A stretch of DNA of 64,000 nt from Torreya grandis. Lineage: Eukaryota; Streptophyta; Pinopsida; Cupressales; Taxaceae. Where the stretch lies: assembly GCA_037957365.1 (NCBI GenBank), contig JARHVA010000666.1, forward strand, positions 1,861,501-1,925,500. The letters run 5' to 3'. Made by a program: the position numbers and the translations under genes. This document shows positions 44,216-55,970 of this stretch, piece by piece (the stretch's first letter is position 1; the number at the start of each line of letters is the position of its first letter). Under the pieces are notes generated by a model. It was not told the origin of the DNA and ran no database searches. It saw only the letters and a list, made by a program, of their open reading frames with translations.

Positions 44216-45120
44216 TAGCCTAAAAGGCATCACCCAAGATTCTTAGTGGCCATGATGAGTTTTGAATGCTGTCTTGAACTGGTCACATTTCCTCACCCTT
44301 ATTTGCTGGTAACCAGATTTCAAATCAATCTTTGTAAACACTGCTGCCCCATGTTGCTCAGCCAATAGTCCATTATGTTGAATGGAAATTTGTTCTTGAC
44401 AGTATTTCTATTCAATTCCCTATGTCAATACACATACCAAAGGAACCATCTTTCTTTCATTTTACTTTTAAAACTATAGGAGAGACAAAGGGGCTCTTGC
44501 TGGGTACCATATGCTCCATATACAATCACTCTTGGACTATTTTTTCAGTTTTGTTTTTTAATAGAATTGGATATCTGCATGGAGAAACGATAATTTGTTT
44601 GTACCTTAGTTCCAACTTGATAATATGTTCTTGTCCTCTATTTGGAGGTAGCCCTAGTGGTAGGTTCTTGAAAACATTTGAATATTTATCATTTAGCTGC
44701 GGCAATTCCATCCATCTATCTGGGTTTCGTGTTTCCACTTTAATATGCAAGCCTTTCATACGATAGCATTAAAAGATATAACATAAGTCACCTTTTGCTA
44801 GCTGTTTTCCCATTTTATGAGCTGAAATTAGTTTGTTTGCTGTGGCTGGAAGCCCTTTAAATGTAATCAGCTGCTATCTTTCCTCAAATTTGACATACAA
44901 CTCCTAAAGATTCATTTGAAATTCACTCAAGGTCTTCAGCCATTGCGCTTCTATGAACACATCAGCCCCTGCTAGAGCCACCATTTAGAAAGAAAAAATT
45001 AATTCATAGTTATCCATTGTAATTCATGCCTTATATCATTCCTTCGCAATTCATGATGCTATCATTGGCCATTGATACCTGAAAATTTTGTAACGGACAA
45101 CCTTTAGACTTGTATATTTT

Positions 45121-45238
45121 ACCAACTTTGCATCTATGAAATTATGAGTGCTTTCGGAATTGATGAGGCCTTTCACGTCACCAACTTTGCATCTATGAAA
45201 TTATGAGTGCTTTCGGAATTGATGAGGCCTTTCACGTC
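45121..45238. repeat. Perfect 59-bp tandem duplication at the Gypsy-B protease active site
   Basis: 45121-45179 and 45180-45238 are identical, starting ACCAACTTTGCATCTATGAA. It duplicates the codons around the active-site motif and shifts the frame. Identity of copies in an otherwise decayed element implies a recent duplication or an assembly slip. Confidence 0.95.
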
Positions 45239-45704
45239 ACTTTAGACTCTCGGGGTTTGATATTTGGTGGATCTGGGTTTGCTATGCGGTTGTTTTCTTC
45301 CATTTCTGTTGGTTCCTCATGTTCTGTTTTGGCCATCTCCTTATTTTCTCCATCCACAACTTCAATCGTATGGATCCTTCTAGGTAATTTACACTTGTGT
45401 CCCGTTGACTGTACTTTGTTACAACTAAAACAAAGTCCCTTTGAGCATAAATCAGCAATGACAAAATGGTCTGCTATTCTTCCCTTTGGCTGTCCAGCCA
45501 CTGAATTAAGGGGAAAATTAATTTTCGCATCACCTTTTCATTTGCTTCCAGGCCAGTTTTGGGGGTAGTTCCTGCTGAAAATCAGCTCCTAACCAACTTG
45601 GAATAGGCTTCCTCTTTCTGGATAAATTCCTCAAGAGTGGCAGGCTTTGAAGTCTTGACACAACCTCTAATCGAGTCTTTCAATTCATCAATATGCATAT
45701 AAAC

Positions 45705-45786
45705 CACCCTTCATGGAGAGATATTTTCCATTAACAAGTGAGCTTCACCCTTCATGGAGAGATATTCTCCATTAACAAGTGAGCTT
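45705..45786. repeat. 41-bp tandem duplication in Gypsy-B gag
   Basis: Two units starting CACCCTTCATGGAGAGATAT, with one T/C difference. Confidence 0.9.
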
Positions 45787-46106
45787 GGTGAAATTCCCTA
45801 GAATAGTATGCCATTGTTCCTTGTTGCTTCATGTTTTTGAGAACCAAGAAGTAATATTCTTGTGTGTAGGCCTCAAAATCATGATAAAAAGTTGTCACAA
45901 ATTTGTCCCATGTGGCTATTTCCTGTTTATCACCTGTATCATCTTCTTGTCCACGTTCAACTAATTGCCACTAATCAAATGCATGCCCATCAAGATGTAA
46001 GGTGGAATATTTGGATTTTTCAATGTCCTCCATAGCATAGTTTACAATGTACATAACCGTAACCGACGAGTACTCACCAAGGAGAAAATTTGTTTTACTA
46101 GAACAA

Positions 46107-47690
46107 TCACCTCCGATCAATCAACTCCCAAATGGGATCAAATCGAGGATGATCCCCCCTATAATAGTTTTGGATGGCCTCTTTGACCCTATCCATGGCC
46201 TCATAAATGTAACCCATTGGATTTTGCTTTGTATCCATCAAGTGCAAAACCCTCACCAGAGGCTTTGACACGTACAAAGTTACAAACATATGTTACAAAC
46301 ATATTATAGTTACAAACTTATAAATAAAACAAATACTTTAAGTTTAAAAAATTGAAAATAAAGGAATCGACTTGAAATTTAAATTTAAATTTCAAGTTAC
46401 CTTGACGATCTTTGTAGCTATTTTTGAAAGGCCTCATTGAAAATTATCTTTCCAACATTGACTCCAACTTTCTTTGAATATGATGAGTCCATCCATGCGT
46501 GACTCACAAACATCTACTTCAAAGGAGTCAACAAACTACAAATACTTTGCAACGTAAAAAAATTCATTGCAAACTTGGAGACACCTGATCAAACAAGCTC
46601 TCTCCCCTTGGTATGCTCTTTCATCAAGTTGAGAACCCAAAGGTGATTGTATATATATTTTGTGACGTCTTTGGCTTCTTTTACAACTGGTCGCACCCAA
46701 TTAAGTTTGTCTGTCCTCCAAAAGAAGGTCAAGGCAATGGGCTACACAAGGGGTCCAAAAGAGTGACGGATGTCTGTCTTTAAGAAGTCTCCCAGTGGCC
46801 ACATCTGCTGCTGTATTGTCTGTGATAACTTGAACAAATTTTTTGATGCCCACCTCTAAAACAACCTATTCGAACATCTAAAACAACCTGTTCGAACATC
46901 AAACTCAAAGTTTTGACATTTTTTTATCTTGCTAGATGCATCAATGGACTGAAAAAAACCAGCTCATCATTTGAAACCGTTAAAAAATTGATGAGGGTGT
47001 AGTTCTTTTCATCAGTCCATCCATTAGAAAGAATGGTGCATTTAAACTTTTGCCACAACCTCATTTGATCTTCTACAATTATCTTTGCATCTTCAACTAT
47101 ATTTTGGAGCAACTTCTCACTAAGTCCTTTGAAGGGTGCTTTGTACCTTTTCTCTGCAACTATCAATGCTGTCATCAAATATTCTCCGTACGGGCTCCTC
47201 GCCATGTTGAAGAGAAGGTTGTTAAAGTACCAAAAATTTGTCCATGTTTTATCTGCTTCCACATGCGTCTCTTTGTTCCATCTTGTACCTTGCTTCGAAG
47301 GTTGTGCCCTAGGTGTGTTTCTAGGCACAAAAAAACTGTATCTGGCTCGAACTCGATGAAGTTGATGTGCCTAAGCATTTGTGTGGACCACTAGTAGAGC
47401 CCATAATTTTTGTTATAGTAGCCTTTTCTTTTTTTGTCGATGCAAAAGTAATCGCTGCTATTCTAGCTACTTGCATCCTTGTGCTCTCTAATTTTTTTCG
47501 TTTAGCAATGCAAGCTCGGCAACAATATCTCATTTTTCCTCTTTCATACATTGAGACAAGGTGTGACATCACGAGGAGTACGTGAAAGGTGGTACTTGAA
47601 GCGATTGATGCCTTCTAAAATCTTATTCGAGCAAAACAAACAAATTGTAGTCGATTGGGATGATCCAACCCGCATGGTACACTTCTAAGC
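46107..47690 (-). pseudogene. hAT-D transposase pseudogene
   Basis: A BED finger near 47550-47680 reads ICLFCSNKILEGINRFKYHL then SRTPRDVTPCLNV. DUF659 follows at 46924-47328 (KTWTNFWYFNNLLFNMARSP; FKCTILSNGWTDEKNYTLIN). Around 46715-46770 comes TPCVAHCLDLLLED. A C-terminal piece, 46107-46289, has QNPMGYIYEAMDRVKEAIQN. The pieces are in different frames with stops. This is a different hAT subfamily from hAT-A, -B and -C, with a CxxC...H type finger. Confidence 0.8.
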
Positions 47691-47769
47691 AATGGTGCAA
47701 GCATTAGGGGAGCAAATTGGCTATCACTGACTGAATCTGACTTTGATGCATTGTTGGATGCCATTGTTT

Positions 47770-48355
47770 GCTAACAATAAACTTACAAACATGTTCAAAA
47801 CAACATTAAAAAAAATAAAAATAAAAACGTTTAATATAAATTAAAATACAACATTTAAAAAAATAACCTTATATCATAAACTTATAAATTTAAACATCTT
47901 GATGTAACCCTAGGGCTTATGCAATTGCATACATTATGATTGTACAACACAGACAAAAAATTGAAAATTTTTAGATCGATCTCTACAATAAACATGTTAT
48001 AATGATAAATGGAAACCATAAATGTAAAAAAACATCTTTTTTATTTAAAAATTATAAAAATCTATGCATAAATTGTAAATAACAATTACGTTATTGAATG
48101 AAATGTATGAATATTTATCAAACATGTTTATAATTAAATTACAATTTATTTACATGCTCAAAAATTAAATTAAAAAAAAAAAAAATTTACTAATGTAGAA
48201 AATTTTCTCCTTCCAATTCGCTTTGAATGCTCCAAGTGCTATGTGATCCAATGAGGGGGTGTGTTTGAATTTATAAGACAAAAAACATGTTTTTCCAGCG
48301 TTTGGACAGCGCTTTGGTGCCTTGCATGTGTTCTGGACGTGTCTAGATGTGTCCA
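47770..48355. other. hAT-D 5' leader, AT-rich, no feature
   Basis: A/T runs with no frame of interest. The terminal GC-richer segment with CTCGCCGAG-like repeats begins near 48360. Confidence 0.5.
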
Positions 48356-48495
48356 CGCTGTGTACATGCCTCTCGGCTAGTACTCGCCGAGAGCCAAAAA
48401 ACTGAGATTCGGCGAGTATGGCTAGCGATTAATGGGTTTTCCAAATTTGGTGCGAGTATTCGGGCGACCGACAAGTAACTGACAGTTATGTAATC

Positions 48496-48780
48496 CATGC
48501 TCCATAGGATTCAATGAAAGAAACATGATAGCTTTTCGATCCAAGCCTTGGGTTTAATCTCTTTGTTGACCCCATCAAACTTAAGAATAGATATTTTCTA
48601 TAGCAACATTTGATTATATGATTTCTTTCTTGGTTTTTTTGATTACCCTCATTTATTTGGTCATCCCATCTTCCTACAAAAGCATTTTGAATTTCACCAT
48701 GTCCGCTAGCCTCTTTTCTCAGGTTTCATAGTCTCCATACCTGTGTTACCCTATTTTGGATTAATGCTAATCCCAAATAA
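48496..48780 (-). pseudogene. Gypsy-B gag, middle part
   Basis: The minus strand carries METMKPEKRLADMVKF at the right edge and SILKFDGVNKEI toward hAT-D, the latter resembling the LKFDGxxPxAWIxK motif of gypsy gags. Flanked by hAT-D on the left and a copia-like fragment on the right. Confidence 0.55.
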
Positions 48781-49961
48781 GAAAGAATATTTAATAATTT
48801 AGATTATAATGTATAACAATTAAGTACAAATCTCAATGTAAAGGATTGAAACTAATTTGGCACTTGCTAAATATATAAAGTTCAATACAAGGATAATATA
48901 CTTAGGATTTAACTGCTTTGTAGAGGACTGAGACCATAGGCTGGCAACAACGCAGGAATAAAAATGGACTATAGGTTGTTCAGATTAGGATCTGGAGTTT
49001 TGGGCTCATTGGGATGGTATTGTCAGGTTCAGGTCGCTGTCTTTAATTGCTATGTTACGAGTTTGATAGTTTTATTTGTGTGAATCTCGCACTTCTATTC
49101 AGGCACATGTTGGTGCAACTACTTTTTTTATGACTGTGTGTGCGATCTCGAAGTTTGATTGTGCGCGCAATACCCAAAATTTGTTTCCACCACTTAAAAT
49201 CCTAGGTCCACTTGCAACGATAGAATTAGGCCTACAAAAGTGTAAGAAAGGTAGGTTGAATTGACCCCAACCACTTTCTGTTGAATCATTGAGCATTGTC
49301 TACATATCCAACGCTCCGAAGAAGGAAGTCAAACCACATGTAGTGTTTGTGTGTAATTAGTGCTCCTTGAATGTATGTAACTATTATCTAGATTTTGACA
49401 CTTGAAAAATGACAATTGTGGCTTGGCTTTGAGCTGATTTAAACTTGGCTAAGCCCTGCTTCTTGTGACTGATTTGCTAATTGGGAAGAGTAGGGTAGTT
49501 CTTTTGAATGTGCAAGTGTTTGAGTATGCTTGATAGATGTTTGCTGGATAGCTTCTTGATGATTAATAAGTCTAGGCTTATTTCATATTTATATGAGGCT
49601 TTTTGGGTAATTTCTCACGCTACCGACATGCTAGGTGGATGGGCTGACCCATATGAATGATTTGATTTTGAAATATGATCATTACTAGACGATCACAAAA
49701 TCGTTAGACTTAGGGGGTACTGTTAGACAATATGTTCTGAATTTGAGGAATATCGATAGGATGATTTGGAGATATCTGCATATGATAGTTTACTGGTTTG
49801 ACACATATTGAAGGAATTCTTGTAGGTGATTGACAACTTAGAAGAATTGGATCCATATATAGCATATGGATTTTAGAGAATGACAAATTAGAGTCATATA
49901 TGTATGTACGAGTCATGTAGGGTGAAGGTAGGTCAAAACTGACATTGCTAATTGTCTAATA
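48781..49961 (+). mobile_element. Copia-like LTR fragment inserted in Gypsy-B gag
   Basis: A purine-rich CTTAGGGGGTAC precedes TGTTAGACAAT at 49721, and the repeat would end with ATTGTCTAATA at 49961, the inverse of its start with one change, so 49721-49961 looks like a 241-bp 3' LTR on the plus strand. Gypsy-B gag resumes just beyond. The interior to the left (48781-49720) has no coding motif and no 5' LTR was found. Confidence 0.4.
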
Positions 49962-50200
49962 CTAGATTTTAGCATCTACAATATCTTTCCTCTTCTATGC
50001 CATTCCCATCTCTTTTTCTTCTTTCAACGATCACAATTAAATGAACGAATGGCTTGGCTCATCTTATTCATAGTTTTTTTCATTTCTTCGAGTGGGGTTT
50101 TAATTTATTTCTCTACCAATAATGCAATTTCAGATCTCAAATTATCATTCATGTGATAGCTAGAGGAGTTCATTGTTGGTGCTATCCCACAAGGCCAAGA
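49962..50200 (-). pseudogene. Gypsy-B gag N-terminal part and leader
   Basis: The minus strand reads NSSSYHMNDNLRSEIALLV then KTMNKMSQAIRSF, low-complexity helical sequence as in gypsy gag starts, immediately after the primer binding site. Confidence 0.5.
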
Positions 50201-50204
50201 AAGT

Positions 50205-50217
50205 GGCTCTAATACCA
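50205..50217 (-). other. Primer binding site of Gypsy-B (initiator Met tRNA)
   Basis: Minus-strand TGGTATTAGAGCC, one mismatch from TGGTATCAGAGCC, the complement of initiator tRNA-Met. One base separates it from ...GGATCACAACA, a plausible LTR end. Confidence 0.7.
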
Positions 50218-50279
50218 ATGTTGTGATCCTTAGGTGGTTGGTTATGATGGCAGTAGAGGTTGAAAATTGATGGTGGTCC

Positions 50280-52168
50280 ATAACTGCAATTAATGATGGC
50301 TTCTTGTAGGTAGTACCTTAGTCAACTTCAATACATACACATGAAGAGGTAAGGAACTTGTATTCTTTCATTTACCAATGTGACAAGCCACTATTTGATT
50401 GGCCTTTTTCTTCTGAGTAATCCTCCAAATAGAGTATGCCGTCTTCAATAGGGTTATTGGATCCATTGGTGGTCTGCTCATCCACAAAATTTGTTATAGT
50501 AATTTCTTCACTAATTGCTTATAATCAACATTTATCTTTCTCCCCTTCTGATCGATAGCTATTAGGAAGTCATGCTTCAAATTGATAATAATTTGTTGTG
50601 CAAAACCATTGATGTCCCAATAGAGCATCGTGTGCCGAATTCAGTAATGAAATGGAAACAAAGTCAGTGACATAAGTGTGTTGTCCAATTTTCACCCTTT
50701 GGGTGGCCAGAATTTGAAGTCGCAAAATGCCAAATTGATCATCCATCTAAACTCTAAAGCTTGGTGCCTAGAGTGTGGGATTATACAATCTCCTTCAAGT
50801 ATATTATGGTAACATATTCACCCTGAATTTAGTCTTCGCCATATTTGTTAATGTTTAGCTTAATATATTCTTGTGGACTATTGTTAGTCAATTACCCTTA
50901 ACCATTCAGGCAAAAATGTCATCATTGTCATGGGTTTGAGCTTGTATGAATAGACATTGGGTTGAGCACTATGTGCAAAGCTGGTACACTATGTAGAAGA
51001 TCATTTACTTTGATAGGTATCGAAGTTTCCTAATACTTGCTCTTCCATAGCAAGACTAGAGTCTTGGCTGGGAACAAATTTTTACATTTGCCTTACGAGA
51101 TTGAATGTTTTTGATGTGTTAGCTCTTGGTTCTTCTATTGTTGCTTTATGAATCTCTTCCCTTGCATATACATGCTTCGCTTCTTGACTAGAGGGTATGA
51201 TATAAAAACTTAGCTTGAGCCCTTGTAATGAACAAAGTGGTTTCCTCCATGTTGACAAGGTTCATGTTGGTAGTTCTGTGCTTGGGGCAATTCTTGTTAT
51301 CATGGTACTTGTGCCCGCATTTGTGATACTTCAAAGTCAGGATATCGTTCTCTTGATTTGGGTAGTGCACCGAAAAATGGTCTCATTCTCTACGTTTGCG
51401 CAACTAGATGACGAGACAATTGTCAACATCATATTGGATACGAGCTTTGCCGTCACTTTGTTAGTTTTGCCATCAACCTTGGCAATGGTTGCTGAATCCT
51501 TAGCTCATTGCTTCCTTTAGTCCTTTTGTTTGGGTCAATAAAACTTGTTGATCCTTCTTGTTCTTTAGGTTGCACGGGCAATCCTTAACTGCATGGTTGA
51601 TCACTCTTTAAATCTTGAAAATTAATTGTTGGTCAGTTTTGCATTGGTGGGACCTTTGGTTTGGCAGTTGGTGCGCCACATTTCTTTCTTTTCTTTCTTG
51701 GTGTCTTCTCACCATTATTTTAAACTTTCTCTCACATATTTTCTTAGGATTTTGATGGAAGAAGGCTCTTCTAAGTCCTCTCAGTCATTAGATTTACTTT
51801 GCCCTTCTCCTTGCATTGGTCTTGTCTTCACTCTCTTAGTTCATGGCCTTGTTATAGGCTTCATTGTATGATGTGGGCAAGACAACCTTCGATTTAGACC
51901 TATACTTGGGAAATAGGCCTCCAATGAACCACCTCTTATTCAAACCATTGTCTAGGACCACCTCCAAATTACTAATCAATTACTTTAAACGTCTATTTTC
52001 AGCATCTTATGTAGGTTTTTCATCCTTATCAGCTCATTCTTCAGTTCCTTGTGTGAGTTTGCAATTGTGTCCTCCAGATAGTCATGGCTTTTGTGCAAAA
52101 GGCGACCCCCCCCCAACATTGGAAAGTATGCTTGCTGTGGATAGGTTTTTTGATACATCATATGAATT
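50280..52168 (-). pseudogene. Gypsy-C gag-protease remnant (main part)
   Basis: Two knuckle-like segments on the minus strand: INHAVKDCPCNLKNKKDQQV near 51540-51600 and YHKCGHKYHDNKNCPKH within 51188-51370 (C-x2-C-x3-H-x4-C). Further left, around 50560-50700, HDALLGHQWFCTTNYYQFEA corresponds to the DVLLGxxWL part of gypsy proteases. The frames are broken. The gag continues at 57838-57985 beyond the copia element. The relation to the adjoining Gypsy-B primer site is unclear. Confidence 0.6.
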
Positions 52169-52173
52169 CCTTC

Positions 52174-52492
52174 TTGAGAAATAATAAAAATGTACTTATT
52201 CCAATGAGAAAAACATTACAGAGCTTCGTATTTATACATTGAAACATGCTCGTAATAGTCCCTACGTAATAGGGAGAGCAATATCAACTCAAACAACCTC
52301 CCAAATATTACACGGGAGTTACAATATACTCAAAGTAAAAGGTATTGAGATTTGCTAACCCAAAGTAATCTACCTAAGATAACCTATGGTGAGTAATAAT
52401 AATTTACTCACGTACAAACTTAATACAATCTACTATGAGTAATAGAAGATTACTCATTTATTTGACAATGGTGAATTAATCACCCCAATATT
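52174..52492 (-). repeat. 3' LTR of the copia element
   Basis: 319 bp. Begins AATATTGGGGTG on the minus strand after the purine tract AAGGGGGG (52493-52500). A TATA match AATGTATAAATACG lies near 52226-52240. Confidence 0.85.
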
Positions 52493-52499
52493 CCCCCCT

Positions 52500-55400
52500 T
52501 AATTCAAAATTGTCTCAAGTGAACATGAGAGAAATTCTCTGAATGTCTAAAATTTTTCCTATGCAAGTGCTTTAGTGAAAATATCTGCATGTTGATTTGT
52601 CGGGCAACATTGGAGTTGGATGTTGTTCTAAACATGTTTGCGAATGAAATGAACTTGCACCTCAAAGTATTGAGTGCGTTCATGAAATACTGGATTGCGA
52701 ACAAGCTTCACTACTCCTTCATTGTCTACATGAAAAAATGTTGGTTGATTATGTGGTAATCCAAATTCTTCAAGTATACGTCTGAGCCAAATCGTTTCAC
52801 AGACAGCTCCTCTTGCGACGCGATATTCTGATTCTGTGAGGACCTTGAAACACAATTTTTCTTCTTACTCCCCCATGATATCGGTACAAATCCCAAAAAG
52901 TACAAATCTTGAAGTAAATTTGCTGTCATCAATATTCCTTGCATGATCTGAATCCGAGTATCCTGTCAAGAATTATCATTCTTCTTGTATTCTAGGCCAA
53001 AATCCATAGTTCCTCTGATGTACCTCAATACCTGCTTCGTTGCTTTCCAGTGACTAATCTTGGGCTCTTGCATGAACCGTGAAAAATAATTGACAACACA
53101 ATTGATGTTTGGCCTAGCATAAGTCAAGTAAATGAGACTTCCTATCAATTGCTGATATAGAGTTGCATTTACCTATGGTGATGGATCTGCTCGAGACAAC
53201 TAAAGTTTTGTCTCCATAGGTGTGGCAATTGGCTTGCAATCCATCATACAAAACTTCTCGAGCGTTGTCCTAGCATATTTGAGCTGAGACACAAAGATAT
53301 GATTTTCTCTTTGCCAAACTTCCAAACCAAGACGATAATGCAGAATCTCGAGATTTGTCATTTCGAATGATCGATTTAGATCTTTCTTTGTTGACTCAAT
53401 CATCTTCAGTGAACTGCTAGTGATGACTAGATCAACATATACAACGATAATTACCATTCCCCCCTTGCTGTTTGAGGTAGAGATTGAGATCATATGGACT
53501 TCTTTTGAATCCAAGTTTCAAGAGATGCTCATCAATCTTGATATACCATGCCTTGGAAGACTGTTCAAGACCATATAGTGATTTGACAAGTCTACAAACT
53601 TTATCTTCTTTTCCCGATTTGACAAAACCTTTTGGTTGAGTCATGTAGACTTCTTGTAAGTCTCCATTAAGGAAGATACTTTTCACGTCCATTTGATGGA
53701 TTTCCTAGCCAAATTGAGCAGCTAGAGCAAAAATCATCTTGATAGTTTTGATCTTTGCTGTGGGAGTAAATGTCTCCTCATAGTCAATGCCTTCTTTTTG
53801 AACATATCCCTTTACAACCAACCTTGCCTTGTAGTTGTCAAGACTGCCATCTGCTTTGTATTGTCTTGAAGATCCATTTGCATCCAATTGACTTCTTCCC
53901 TGGTGGAAGGTCTATAAGTTGCCATGTTTTATTCTTCATCAGTGAATTGTATTCTGCATCGATGGCATCTTTCCAAGGTTTTGATTGTAGGGCTTCTTGA
54001 ACTGAAGAGGGCTCAACAAATTCAATAATTGTACTCATTAAAGCCAAATTGACTTCACGAGCCATACTGCGAGTGCTTTGTTTAGTGGTGGATGTGTTTG
54101 GAACACCATTCAGTTTAGCATCTCTTATTTTACTTGTATACTATTTAGGCATACGTTGAGTGGTTCCTGTGGGTGGTGGAGCTACACCATTATTCCCATC
54201 ATCACTGTCATCTTCTGGTGGATTGCCATCTTCTACATTTTCTATGGGACGGATTGGTTTAACAGATGAGCGTGTAGAAAGAGCTTCTATTTCTGTTTTC
54301 TCAAAGAACTCAACATCCCTGCTAGTGTAGATTTGTCTAGTTTTTGGATCCATGAGTCTATAGGCAAGTGCTTCTTCACTATACCCTAAGAACACATACT
54401 TTTTGTCTTTCACATCAACTTTAGTCCGTTCTGCTTTGGGAATGTGCATACTTGCTTGGTATCCAAAAAGTCGAAGATGTGCTATAGATGGCTTGTGCCC
54501 TGAACATGCTTCCTGTGGTGTTACCCCATCAAGAGCTGCAATGGAAACTCTATTGAGTAGATATACTACGATTTTTACTACTTCTACCCAAAATGCCTTT
54601 GTCAAACCTGAATCATGTAGCATACATCACACCATTTTCATGATAGTATGATTTCTCCGTTCAACAACATTTTGTTGGGTGTATGTGGAGGTGCCATCTG
54701 ACAACGAATGCTGTTTGCTTGCAAAAAATGCTTTGAATTCGTTATTGGGGAATTCCCCCCCCACGATTTGAGAGGAGGGTTTTGATTTTTCGACCAAATT
54801 TTGTTTCAATAGCCACTTTGAATTTCTTGAAAGTTTCAAAGGCTTGACTCTTTGTTTTCACACAATAGACCCACATTTTTTTGGAATAATCATCAACAAA
54901 GAGCATGAAGTACTTAAGACCAACATGGCTAGGTGTCATTGCTCTGCACAGATTGGCGTGAACTAGACCACCATTGGATCTATAGGTACTTTTTTGAAAT
55001 GGAACTCTATGTTGCTTGCCTAATAAACAATCATGACATTTGTCTGTACTTTTTTTAAGAGGTGGCAATCCTCTTACCATGTTGTAGTGGAGTGTGTCGA
55101 GATATTGAAAAATGATGTGGCCAAATCTTTTGTGCCACAATTGTGCCAAGTCTGTGTCCTTTGCTATGAGTTCCTGATTATTTTTTTGAATGAAATCAAG
55201 CTGAAACATACGGTTCACATTGGATGCTCGTGCAACAATTTTTGAATTTATTTCCGATCAAACACATTTTCTTTCCACCTTTACAGTCAAAGTCAATCTT
55301 CAAAGTGTGGTCTAAGAGTTGATTGATTGATAACAAAATTTTGGTTAAACTGGGTACATAGAAAACATTTGTGATTCAGCGGTTGTGTGCCTAGGGGTAA

Positions 55401-55970
55401 GGCAATGTTGCCAATTCCTTACACAATGTATGAGGTATCATCACCCAAAGAAACATGATTTTTGTTGGGTGTCCTTCAAAGTGAAAAACCAGTCTTTTCT
55501 ACCTATCATGTGTCGGGTTGCACCCGAGTCAACATACCATATATCATTTTGTGATGTGGATTCTTTATGGAAATCGACAGAATACAAGAAGTCTTCATCT
55601 TCATCATTGTTTTTCTATTTAACAATGTTACCTTGTTGCTTTGATTTCTTCTACCAAGTTGTCTTTTTCTGTCCCTGTGGTTTACTTTGAGATGATGGGG
55701 ATGATTGTTGGGTAGTGAGCTTCTGGCCACCAGAAGATCCCTTCTATAAAGTTTTATACCAACAATCCTTGAGTTCATGTCCCTTATGACTACAAATGAA
55801 ACATTGTTTTTGTGATTTACCCTTTGTGGATTTTGTTGAGGACTCTGTTTTGACGATGGCTTTGAAGACTTGATGGGTTTCTTGCCTTTCTGTGAAGCAA
55901 GAACATATTCTTCTCTTCTTGAATACTGAAAGACTCTTCTTGTTGCAACATGTTCACCAGTTTTTCAAAA
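52500..55970 (-). pseudogene. Copia gag end, protease, integrase, RT and RNase H
   Basis: Zinc knuckle KQCFICSHKGHELKDCWYK near 55760-55815. Protease: IWYVDSGATRHMIG near 55500-55540, catalytic D-S-G intact. GAG-pre-integrase: LAQLWHKRFGHIIFQYLD and CHDCLLGKQHRVPFQKS in 54742-55218. Integrase core in 54141-54839 (SKHSLSD..STYTQQNVVERRN type text, then GYQASMHIPKAER). [22 protein letters not shown] in 53838-54065, DVKSIFLNGDLQEVYMTQP in 53432-53692, and YVDLVITSS in 53200-53514, where YVDD has lost one Asp. RNase H: FFHVDNEGVVKLVRNPVFHE in 52628-52855. Many stops and frameshifts. Confidence 0.9.

Larger units (their letters stand above)
44216..46047 (-). pseudogene. Gypsy-B gag (C-terminal), protease and RT (N-terminal)
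   Basis: Minus-strand order: gag body near 45620-46047 (AMEDIEKSKYSTLHLDGHAF); zinc knuckle KGLCFSCNKVQSTGHKC in 45232-45501, intact CCHC; protease start GLINSESTHNFIDAKLV near 45180-45240, where the catalytic D-S-G reads N-S-E; then the pre-RT linker in 44526-44759 (VFKNLPLGLPPNRGQEHII); and RT motifs [14 protein letters not shown] and [10 protein letters not shown] near 44210-44330. It breaks off at VMPF near 44216, where the hAT-like carrier begins. Confidence 0.85.
46056..48487 (-). mobile_element. hAT-D: hAT transposon inserted in Gypsy-B gag
   Basis: Gypsy-B gag stops at 48495 and resumes at 46047. Ends read inward AACCGTAACCG (46056) and AACTGTCAG (48487); flanks ATGTACAT and ATGTAATC share their first five bases, a possible eroded 8-bp duplication. 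GAGTACTC/CGAGTATTCG motifs cluster at both ends. A hAT transposase remnant lies inside on the minus strand; its C-terminal dimerisation domain was not found. Confidence 0.65.
20839..50217 (-). mobile_element. Gypsy-B: Ty3/gypsy element broken into pieces by at least five insertions
   Basis: Reading the minus strand from the primer site at 50217 leftward gives gag, protease, RT, RNase H, integrase, chromodomain region, PPT and 3' LTR in the correct order and one orientation, each break falling inside a domain: 49962/48780 in gag, 48488/46055 in gag, 44216/36655 in RT, 36035/32236 in RNase H, and 29663/20959 in the 3' LTR. The interruptions are other transposons, four of them hAT-type or hAT-like, several with flanking target duplications. 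Non-inserted Gypsy-B sequence adds up to roughly 7 kb. A matching 5' LTR was not found right of 50219; only about 12 bases (TGTTGTGATCC plus T) agree with the 3' LTR end. Confidence 0.75.

Noticed and set aside
45203..45568. A 121-codon plus-strand frame
   Set aside because: Antisense shadow of the Gypsy-B gag knuckle and protease on the minus strand.
50219..50430. 5' LTR of Gypsy-B to the right of its primer site
   Set aside because: Only about 12 bases match the 3' LTR end; beyond that it reads like Gypsy-C pro/pol sequence.
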